Origin: Flavobacteriales bacterium UBA979 | Lineage (GTDB): Bacteria; Bacteroidota; Bacteroidia; Flavobacteriales_D; Sanyastnellaceae | Assembly (NCBI GenBank): GCA_002292325.1 | Contig: DBBR01000034.1 | Location: forward strand, 1-48,009 | Length of the DNA stretch: 48,009 bases | Direction: 5' to 3' | Shown here: piece by piece, positions 1 to 7,965 of the stretch | Layout: every line of letters begins with the position of its first letter | How positions within the stretch are numbered: position 1 is the first letter of the stretch | Position numbers and translations under genes: made by a program | The notes under the pieces: model-generated | Told to the model about the DNA's origin: nothing | Database searches by the model: none | Seen by the model: only the letters and a program-made list of their open reading frames with translations

Positions 1-33
1 GTCACCGAATAAGCGTCACCGAATAAGCGTCAC
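1..33. repeat. 14-bp tandem repeat at the window edge
   Basis: The 14-bp unit gtcaccgaataagc occurs twice head to tail (1-14, 15-28), followed by its first five bases (29-33). It covers the last codons and stop of the minus-strand T9SS gene and continues past the stop. It may be a local duplication. Because it sits exactly at the sequence edge, it may also be an assembly artefact of a contig end. Confidence 0.85.
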
Positions 34-3000
34 ATGACCGCGCCACTCCTGTGTGGCTGGCAATTGAGCCCGGGAATCAATGCGCAGAACCCATGTGTAA
101 ACGTCGTTCATTCCATAAAACTCACCGTCCATTTGGGCCGAACCAATCCAGAAGGCCTCGGGGTCTTGGGATTCCCAGATGAGTTCACCAAATCGGTTGA
201 ACACACGCAGCTCGTATCGATCTACAAGCTCGGGAGCCGAGACTTCTGGTCGCCAACCGTCGTTCACACCGTCTGAATACCCCGCGTTCGGCGGAGTAAA
301 TGCATTCGGAATAAAGACCTGCAAATTCTCCTCAACTGTGATGGTCGTCGTCCATTCATCAGAGCACCCCCATTCATTGACCACAAGCAAAACCACCTCA
401 TACGAGCCCGGTGCCTGATACGTATGTGTTCCGATCCATTCTGAAGACATACTTCCATCTCCAAAATCCCAAATGGATTGGCCTGCATCTGAACTGTTCT
501 CAAAGGTCCAAGAGCTGTTCAGCGGGTGTGGATCGGTTGCCGTTCCGGCATACGGATTTGCCTCAAAATAAACTTCTGGACTCGGGAAAACCACCACACT
601 ATCTGCGAATTCAAGCACATTCACGCATCCCCGATCTGACGTTGTTACCAAGGTAAATTGATAGCCTCCTGCTTCGTCCAAAATAAAGATAGAATCCACC
701 TCGCCGGAATACACCCCATTGTCTGCTTGGGTAATCTCCAACTCAGCAGACACCCCATTGGTGAAGGCCTCAACCTCGACCTCCAATCCAATGCAACCCA
801 TCAAAGGTCCCACGGACAAATCCGCACTGGGCAATGCCAATACCTCGATGGAATCCAATGCAGATGTGCTGCATCCAAATTCGTTGAAAATCACCTGTTC
901 AATATAATTCCAACCCAATTCTTCCAATGCAACCATCGCGCTGTCACCGATGGCCGTCAATTCGCCGTTTACATTCCAATGAATTAGATTTTGGGGGCTT
1001 GAATCACTTTCCAATTCAATCTCCGAAGGCACTCCGCAGCTTTCGTCTGCTTCCAGACCCCACTCCGTTGTGGGACTTGGATGCAATTGAATGGATATCG
1101 ATGCTGAAGCTGCACATCCAATGTCAGTTGTCACTGTAGCCAGCGCCTCCATTGTCTCTCCATCTGAGGCTCCATTGTAGATATGCATTGCGTCAGATCC
1201 TGCAACTTCTGTGATGCCATCACCAAAATCCCAGTTCCAATCCCATCCCACACCATCCACATCCGAAGAAAATTGAGTGGTCAATGGAGAGCAACCTACT
1301 GAATCACTGACAGACAATGAGAAGGAAGGAAGTGCATGCACTTCCATAGACCAATTGGCTTCGGTACTGCATGCATTCAAGACATGCGTCGCTGTTATCT
1401 GAACCTCATACAACCCGGGAGTCGACCACGCTATTTCCAGCGTGTCCGCCATAACCGAGGACTGTTCATTCCACGACCACACCAATTGATCAGCAAACGA
1501 CGATTCAACGCTGAGAACCAAAGTATCCCCAGCACAACCATCACCGATTGTATTGGAAAAGTCCAATCCCGGAGCGGGCAAAACCAACAGAGAATCTTGG
1601 GATTGATACACCCCGCAAGCATGATTCAATTCAAGCGTAACAACATAGACCGTCGAGTCATTTTCAGCTTCCAATACCGATTCAAACTCTGAATCTGTTG
1701 AGGTCAATTCTCCATCGATGAACCACGACCAAGTCACATCATTCAATTCGGTTGATGGTTGAAATGAGACATTCAATGGAGCGCAGCCTAATGCCGTTGA
1801 ACTCTCCACTTCAGCTTGGGGCACATGCTCCCATGTTACTTGCTGCATCTTCGCATCTTCGCATCCGTTGTGATCGATGGTCCTCAGCACGATATTGGAA
1901 TCATCTTCGGAAAGCCACTCGATTGACACTCCTTGCCCAATGAGGGTATCCGCCTGCCACCAAGTAGCAGAAGACAACAACTCAGAATTCGCTGCATTCA
2001 ATTCGACTGCAGTGCCTGCGCACACAGTAACAGGAACATAAAATTCCGCTGGAACAGGATCTACAACTTCGAGCTCTAACATATCCGAAGATTCGCATTG
2101 AGTCGCAGAATCGGACACTGCATATTCCAATTCGTGAAGTCCAACTCCTGCTAATGCCGGATCAAATGCCCCTGACGCATTATCGACGATGCCCAGGCCT
2201 GTCCACACACCTCCAGCTGGCTGAACACCCTGCAACTCGATGATCTCCGCTCCTGAACACTGAGCATCCACCATGGGCATTTCAATTTGTGGCAAAGCCG
2301 CGACCTCAATGGCAACAGTATCCATCGTTTGACATGTTCCCAGCCCCATTGACACGATGAATTCATGCGAACCAATGGGCAAAGCATTCACATCAATTAT
2401 TCCTGATTGCGAATCTACCAATGCTGCTGCACCTGCTGCCTCTGCTGCTGACCACGTCAATACCTCGTTGATCGGCAGTGCATCAAACGTGTGCAAACCA
2501 GAAAAGGCACAAGCTAATCCGTCCTCCCCAGCGTCAGGAAACAAAGGAGCTGCGACCTGCACGTGCAGGGTGTCTAACGCACTGCATCCCATCTCCGGCT
2601 GGACCAACACGTGTATTTCATGCATGCCTTCAGACAGGGCAGCGGGATTCAGCAAACCGTTGGAAGACACTGCATCTTCTGCCTCCCCCTCGCCAGTAAA
2701 CCACAATTCTGTTAAGTCATTGAAATTGATCAATTCTGTCAATTCAAGTGCAATCGCTTGATTGCATACCGAAATGATTGAATCCATTTCCACCGCAGCC
2801 GGTTGCATCACCTCCACCTCCCATTGAGCTTCACCCGAGCAGCCAAAAGCGTCGTAAACAACGCAATGAATAGGTTGAACACCTGGAATGGACCAGGCCA
2901 CCTCGAGGGTAAGCTCTTCTTCACTTTGGAGGAGGCCATTCAGCTCCCAATTGGCCAAAAAAGGAGGAGTTCCTGCCGATGCCTCGACTTCCAAGAAAAC

Positions 3001-6000
3001 AGTCGAATCCGGGCAAAATTGATTCGCGGAAATGGGTTCAACGATGGGTACGGCATGAACAACCAACTCCACCGAATCCACAGCGGTGCAAGCGGGTCCC
3101 TCAAACGTAAATGAATAGGCGTAAGTGCCCGGCATCAAACCTTCGAGGGAGACAATTGAATTCGTGTCCGCTTCGATGGCGGGACCCTCCCAAACACCAA
3201 CAAGACCGTCTGGAGTGGGCAAAACCACATTGAGGTCTCCGAAGCACACAGGAGGAGGTGGTGTTAAATTCAAATCAAGGGCTTGACTCACTTCCACGGT
3301 CATCGAATCGATTCCTATGCATCCATTCGCATCAATCACCTCATAAACAGCGAGGTATGGACCGGGAATAAGCTGCGTGGCATTCAGGATAGAATCTGTG
3401 ATCCCGGGGCCACTCCATGCACCCTCCTCGGAAACTACAAGAGGCAAGTTTGCTGAAGAATCTGATTGGCAAACTGCCCATGTTGCTGGGAGGCTAAAGG
3501 AAGGCGGAGCGTATACGGTCCAGCTCACTTCATTTTCTGTTGCGCAACCGGCTTCATTTACCACCGTGAATGAAATATTCGGAAGGTCTCCCTCCTCCCA
3601 TACTTGGGTGGACAACAACCAGCCATCGGAACCTGAAACATTCGATGTACCGGACCAAATCAAATCATGGCCTGCAACGCCGCCATCGACGGAAATTGTG
3701 AATGATGCAGCCTCACCGGCACAGATCCCTTCGGAGCTGTCATATGTGAGCAAAGGCAAGCCTATAACAGATGCCCAAACTGTATCCAAAACAGCACATG
3801 ATCCCGATCCTACTTCATAAATGAGCGCGTGCTCACCCACACCAGCATCGGCCGCATGGAATAAGCTATCTCCCGCTGCTGCAATGCCCGGTCCGCTCCA
3901 CCCCCCCGCTTCCGTGGACGTTGCACTCAAACTTATGACGTTTGAATCTTCGCAAACGCTTATGTCCTCCATAACGCTCACGTCGGGTGCCGAAATCACT
4001 TCAATTGTCGCCGTATCCGAATTGGTACATCCCATTGAGTTTTGACCCGTGTACACCAATTCAAAGGTGCCAACACCGGTCATCATAGGATTAAAAACAC
4101 CCATGGAATCCACGACTCCCGGCCCTTCCCAGAATCCACTTGATGGACTCGCACCGAGAAGGGGGATTTCGATATCCTGAGCGCATTCGATGCCCAATTC
4201 GGGCAAACTAATTTCCGGTAGCACCATGGGTGTTATGAAGGTCATGGCATCATCGGAGCACCCAAAATCATCGGTGACTGTCAAACCTACAATCGCAAAG
4301 TTTTCAGCAAGATTGGCAATCCAATAGGCTCCGCCTGCAGCATTGACCAGCACCTCATCCGTCCATTCGTAGGTATATTCATTGCCCGGTGCTAACGTTC
4401 CACCGCCGGCAAATACGTTCATCCAGACTGTGTCGCCATCGCATGCAACACTTCCCTCTGTCGATAGAAAAGCAACGGGCTCCTCAAGGATTTGCCAGAT
4501 CGCAGTATCGCTGGTAGCGCACGAGCCTGATCCCACATGGTGAATAAGCTCCCAAAACCCGGGATCTAACTCCCCCAAGTCAAGCAATCCCGACGTGGAA
4601 TCGGTGATCCCCGTACCTTCCCAATATTCTGTCTCAAATCCACCCATCAACGGCAGTTGAACCAAGTCATTGCTCGCGCATAGCGTCGTATCATCTCCGG
4701 CTTGAGCCATGACAGGAGGCACAATGGACATGAACGTTGAATCCAAAGCCGAGCAGCCAAATTCGTCTGCATACGTGTAGGTCAGTTCATGAAGCCCTAC
4801 TCCATACTGCGACGGATTCAATGCGTTATTCTCCAGGGTCATGTCGGCGGACCACCAACCTCCGGCAGGAGATCCGTCGGGCAAGAGTTCTGTAAAGTCC
4901 TGGTTGCAATAGTGAAGCACCGAGGGTGCTGTAACCACAGGCAAAGGTTGAACAACCAATTCATGGTACACGGTGTCAGTGCAGCCGTAATCGGGCAACC
5001 AAGCAGGATATGGCTCAAACGCAAGCGCTGCCGCAAGCGAATGTGCGCCCAATGGTAAAATAGATGTCGGCAATGAAGTGTTCGAGGTAGTGCTCACGGA
5101 AGCTGTGGGAGCCCAGGTCGTATCGACGGGGGTATCGTCCAATATCCATTCCACCGATGTGTCCCAGCCGTAGCTGGTAATGTTCGCCTGTATATCAACG
5201 GCGGTTCCAATGCACGACGTCTCATCTGCTGTCAATGTCATGGATGGAATGAAGAAGCCATAGATAGCGAAGCCCAAACTCGTCGAACATTGAATCGTTC
5301 CATGGTCCAAGGTCGTAAACACCGATCCCACGACTTGAGATCCTACGGTATAACGCGCAGTCGTATCACCGGGTTGACCACCGTTCAGTAAAGCCGAGTT
5401 CGAACTCCACGAAAAATCACCTTCACCCGTTGCCTCAACATCCACATACGACCCCATGCAATACCAGTTATGCGATGTACTCACTTCCAGTGAAGGGGAA
5501 GGGTGCGCGACGACAAATGCCGTGTCCAATCCCACCCCGCATTCGTTTTCTGCCCGGGCGACAACCTCATGCACTCCCGCATTGTTATAACTCTGAGTCA
5601 ATGGAGCAGGGAATAAAAACGAAGCCTCCGTTCCATCGGTAATCCATGCAAACGAAGTGAGTGCCGTATTTCCCGGATTGACCAAAACTTCAACCGTTCC
5701 GGCTTCTTGAGTGCACACTTCCAATTCATTCAAAATAGAAACGGACGGCGCATCGTGCGCAGAGGTTCCCATCGCCGTAGCTGAAGTCATGCAACCACTC
5801 AGCGTATCAGTCAACTGAACCGCTACCTCATATCCAGTAGCATCCAAAAACAATACAGATGGTTCCATCGACTGTGAATTACTTCCTCCCTCGTATTCAA
5901 AGTCCCCCCCCCCGATTGACCAATCGTACGTCACGTGCGTCCAACCTTCTAGGTCTAATGAGACGGATAATGCAGATTGAACTGGCACACAATTATCGCC

Positions 6001-6450
6001 CGCCGTAAATTCAATGTTGACCTCCTCTTGCAAGGGATGGCATGCACATGGCCAGATGACATCGTTCAGAACATGGGTTAGAGAAATCGATTCAGTGCAC
6101 CCACAATTCAAATATTCATCTGAGCCAGCCCACGTGACCACCAATAGTCCTCCTTCCTGAACTCCGGTTGAAAGCATCGAATACTCCATTCCAGATGCAA
6201 CAACGAGCCCGTTTAATTCCCAAGACACATCAAGCGAGTCCACTTCTGAACCATCAAATGCTTCGTCAAAATCCAAGGAAAACTGCACCGTGCAATCATC
6301 CATCGGCAACCAATCGATGGCTGCTAGAGCGGATTCGCACCACGCTGCACAGTCCTGAGCCCGCCCAGCATTTGCTGCATACAAAGCACATAGAACGACG
6401 ATTAGCCGCAATGACAGGCATGATTTACGATGGAAGGCTAATTTTTGCAT
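16..6450 (-). CDS. Giant T9SS type B surface protein with Ig/PKD-like repeats
   Basis: A 2144-residue secreted protein, probably an outer-surface adhesin or matrix protein; no enzymatic motif was seen. The N-terminus has a signal peptide with hydrophobic core LRLIVVLCALYAANAG, ending near GRAQ. The middle holds about nine degenerate modules of roughly 80-100 residues. Their shared pattern is G-x-W-x-G-x-G-I, then a Gly-rich stretch, HELxY, and a closing GC..xDT. PKD-like modules with WDFGDG follow in the last third. The last ~95 residues (from FIPNAFTPPN, with VFNRFGELIW) are the gliding-motility/CHU C-terminal domain, the type B T9SS sorting signal. Cysteines are frequent and regularly spaced. 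A run of ten G (5904-5913) lies in the coding strand near the N-terminus. The gene is complete, with its stop inside the terminal tandem repeat. T9SS export is well supported; the ligand is unknown. Confidence 0.9.
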   Translation of the reverse strand: MQKLAFHRKSCLSLRLIVVLCALYAANAGRAQDCAAWCESALAAIDWLPMDDCTVQFSLDFDEAFDGSEVDSLDVSWELNGLVVASGMEYSMLSTGVQEGGLLVVTWAGSDEYLNCGCTESISLTHVLNDVIWPCACHPLQEEVNIEFTAGDNCVPVQSALSVSLDLEGWTHVTYDWSIGGGDFEYEGGSNSQSMEPSVLFLDATGYEVAVQLTDTLSGCMTSATAMGTSAHDAPSVSILNELEVCTQEAGTVEVLVNPGNTALTSFAWITDGTEASFLFPAPLTQSYNNAGVHEVVARAENECGVGLDTAFVVAHPSPSLEVSTSHNWYCMGSYVDVEATGEGDFSWSSNSALLNGGQPGDTTARYTVGSQVVGSVFTTLDHGTIQCSTSLGFAIYGFFIPSMTLTADETSCIGTAVDIQANITSYGWDTSVEWILDDTPVDTTWAPTASVSTTSNTSLPTSILPLGAHSLAAALAFEPYPAWLPDYGCTDTVYHELVVQPLPVVTAPSVLHYCNQDFTELLPDGSPAGGWWSADMTLENNALNPSQYGVGLHELTYTYADEFGCSALDSTFMSIVPPVMAQAGDDTTLCASNDLVQLPLMGGFETEYWEGTGITDSTSGLLDLGELDPGFWELIHHVGSGSCATSDTAIWQILEEPVAFLSTEGSVACDGDTVWMNVFAGGGTLAPGNEYTYEWTDEVLVNAAGGAYWIANLAENFAIVGLTVTDDFGCSDDAMTFITPMVLPEISLPELGIECAQDIEIPLLGASPSSGFWEGPGVVDSMGVFNPMMTGVGTFELVYTGQNSMGCTNSDTATIEVISAPDVSVMEDISVCEDSNVISLSATSTEAGGWSGPGIAAAGDSLFHAADAGVGEHALIYEVGSGSCAVLDTVWASVIGLPLLTYDSSEGICAGEAASFTISVDGGVAGHDLIWSGTSNVSGSDGWLLSTQVWEEGDLPNISFTVVNEAGCATENEVSWTVYAPPSFSLPATWAVCQSDSSANLPLVVSEEGAWSGPGITDSILNATQLIPGPYLAVYEVIDANGCIGIDSMTVEVSQALDLNLTPPPPVCFGDLNVVLPTPDGLVGVWEGPAIEADTNSIVSLEGLMPGTYAYSFTFEGPACTAVDSVELVVHAVPIVEPISANQFCPDSTVFLEVEASAGTPPFLANWELNGLLQSEEELTLEVAWSIPGVQPIHCVVYDAFGCSGEAQWEVEVMQPAAVEMDSIISVCNQAIALELTELINFNDLTELWFTGEGEAEDAVSSNGLLNPAALSEGMHEIHVLVQPEMGCSALDTLHVQVAAPLFPDAGEDGLACAFSGLHTFDALPINEVLTWSAAEAAGAAALVDSQSGIIDVNALPIGSHEFIVSMGLGTCQTMDTVAIEVAALPQIEMPMVDAQCSGAEIIELQGVQPAGGVWTGLGIVDNASGAFDPALAGVGLHELEYAVSDSATQCESSDMLELEVVDPVPAEFYVPVTVCAGTAVELNAANSELLSSATWWQADTLIGQGVSIEWLSEDDSNIVLRTIDHNGCEDAKMQQVTWEHVPQAEVESSTALGCAPLNVSFQPSTELNDVTWSWFIDGELTSTDSEFESVLEAENDSTVYVVTLELNHACGVYQSQDSLLVLPAPGLDFSNTIGDGCAGDTLVLSVESSFADQLVWSWNEQSSVMADTLEIAWSTPGLYEVQITATHVLNACSTEANWSMEVHALPSFSLSVSDSVGCSPLTTQFSSDVDGVGWDWNWDFGDGITEVAGSDAMHIYNGASDGETMEALATVTTDIGCAASASISIQLHPSPTTEWGLEADESCGVPSEIELESDSSPQNLIHWNVNGELTAIGDSAMVALEELGWNYIEQVIFNEFGCSTSALDSIEVLALPSADLSVGPLMGCIGLEVEVEAFTNGVSAELEITQADNGVYSGEVDSIFILDEAGGYQFTLVTTSDRGCVNVLEFADSVVVFPSPEVYFEANPYAGTATDPHPLNSSWTFENSSDAGQSIWDFGDGSMSSEWIGTHTYQAPGSYEVVLLVVNEWGCSDEWTTTITVEENLQVFIPNAFTPPNAGYSDGVNDGWRPEVSAPELVDRYELRVFNRFGELIWESQDPEAFWIGSAQMDGEFYGMNDVYTWVLRIDSRAQLPATQEWRGHVTLIR
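5904..5913. repeat. C10/G10 homopolymer inside the giant T9SS gene
   Basis: Ten consecutive C on the + strand, read as G10 in the gene, encode the Gly-Gly-Gly of the segment SIGGGDFEYEG. A tract of this length early in a surface-protein gene could change length by slippage and switch the gene off. It could also be a sequencing error that happens to keep the frame. Confidence 0.7.
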
Positions 6451-6557
6451 TCGCGTCTGATACGCACAAAAAGACCTAAACGTTACAGAATGAAGGCAGG
6501 TTTATGCCGTTCGGGGAAGGACAAGGCTGGTTTGAACCCCCAAGTCCATGCGTTGAC

Positions 6558-6588
6558 TTGAAAATCTCCGGGCATTACGGTATTTTTG
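6558..6588 (+). promoter_or_regulatory. Bacteroidota-type promoter of the ammonium transporter gene
   Basis: A TTG at 6558-6560 is followed by exactly 20 bases and then TATTTTTG at 6581-6588. This fits the Bacteroidota sigma-A consensus (-33 TTG, ~20-nt spacer, -7 TAnnTTTG). Transcription would begin near 6595 and leave a leader of about 40 nt before the ATG at 6635. It is the best promoter match in the window. Confidence 0.65.
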
Positions 6589-6634
6589 GCATCCGGCAAT
6601 TACCCGACTTTTTCTTGGTTTTTTCATTCCTCAA

Positions 6635-7921
6635 ATGAATAGAAAATGGAATTTTTTGTTTCTATCACTCATGGTGGCAGGAACCTGCGTTTTTGGTGTT
6701 GATTATGAAACAACATCCGTCGATTCTTCGGCCTACGATTCAGGCGATATCGCTTGGATGATCGTTGCAAGTGCTTTCGTGCTCCTCATGACCCCTGGCC
6801 TGGCCTTTTTCTATGGTGGGATGGTCAATAAAAAGAACGTGATTTCCACTATGCTCCAGAGCTTCGTCGCATTGGGTGTGATCAGTGTTTTGTGGGTCGT
6901 CGTCGGATTCAGTTTATGCTTTGGAGAATCCGTGGGAGGTATCATCGGAGACCCGCGGACTTACTTTGTCTTTCAGGGGGTTGGGCTGTCACCAAATCAT
7001 GCTTTTGCTGAGACCATTCCGTTTCTACTATTTGCCTTGTTCCAGTTGAAGTTTGCCATCATCACACCTGCGCTGATTACAGGCAGTTTTGCCGGACGGA
7101 TTCGATTCCGAGGTTACATTCTATTTATGGTCCTGTTCAGCCTGATTATCTATCCGCCGCTTGCGCACATGACATGGCATCCTGATGGGTTGCTTAGGAA
7201 TTGGGGGGTTCTCGATTTTGCAGGCGGAACAGTTGTCCACATGTCCGCGGGTTTTGCCGCATTAGCAGGCGCTATGTTTTTGGGGAAACGAAATGAATCT
7301 GTTCATCAACCGGCCAACATTCCATTCGTCATTTTGGGCACTGGTTTGTTGTGGTTTGGATGGTTTGGATTCAATTCAGGTTCTGCGCTTGGGGCAAATG
7401 CCGATGCGGTAAAGGCTTTTGCCAACACCAATCTCGCAAGTGCCACAGCCATGATAACATGGGTGTTCTATGAACGATATCAAAACCGCAAGATGTCTGC
7501 GATGGGGGCCTGCATCGGAGCGATTGTCGGCCTCGTAGCAATTACCCCGGCTGCAGGATTTGTCTCTCTAAGTCATAGCATTCTCATAGGTTTCATCGCC
7601 GCCTTGACCAGTAATTGGGCCATTCGAGTACAAAAAAAGTTTGCTATTGATGACACGTTGGATGTGTTTGCAAGCCACGGAATTGGCGGAGTCGTTGGCA
7701 TGATCCTCACGGGAGTGCTCGCAGAAGACGTAGGCCTCATTCATGGAGATTCAATTGTTTTCGTTCGCCACTTGATTACCCTCTTCGTTGCAGCATTGGG
7801 AACATTTGCATTGAGCTACGTGCTCTACGCTTTGGTAAATCGCATCATCCCGCTTCGTGTTCGGAGCGATCAGGAATTGCGCGGATTGGATTATTCGCAG
7901 CATGGGGAACGCTTAGAATAA
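6635..7921 (+). CDS. amt: Ammonium transporter (Amt/MEP/Rh family)
   Basis: A 428-residue inner-membrane ammonium channel of normal family length, with a cleavable-looking N-terminal hydrophobic segment and about 11 membrane helices. Family hallmarks are visible: GLAFFYGGMV in the first core helix, and FQLKFAIITPALITGSFAGR in the phenylalanine-gate/signature region. The two pore histidines are His202 (in GGTVVHMSAG) and His348 (in ASHGIGGVVG), equivalent to the twin His pair of E. coli AmtB. The C-terminus ends GLDYSQHGE, matching the conserved tail that transmits PII regulation. No glnB/glnK gene accompanies it, although amt and PII genes are often paired. A good promoter lies upstream. The next gene starts 44 bp after the stop on the same strand, so read-through is possible. 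Confidence 0.96.
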   Translation: MNRKWNFLFLSLMVAGTCVFGVDYETTSVDSSAYDSGDIAWMIVASAFVLLMTPGLAFFYGGMVNKKNVISTMLQSFVALGVISVLWVVVGFSLCFGESVGGIIGDPRTYFVFQGVGLSPNHAFAETIPFLLFALFQLKFAIITPALITGSFAGRIRFRGYILFMVLFSLIIYPPLAHMTWHPDGLLRNWGVLDFAGGTVVHMSAGFAALAGAMFLGKRNESVHQPANIPFVILGTGLLWFGWFGFNSGSALGANADAVKAFANTNLASATAMITWVFYERYQNRKMSAMGACIGAIVGLVAITPAAGFVSLSHSILIGFIAALTSNWAIRVQKKFAIDDTLDVFASHGIGGVVGMILTGVLAEDVGLIHGDSIVFVRHLITLFVAALGTFALSYVLYALVNRIIPLRVRSDQELRGLDYSQHGERLE

Positions 7922-7965
7922 GAGAGTCTGTGAAATTCACCTTATATTTCAAGAAACCTCAGCAC

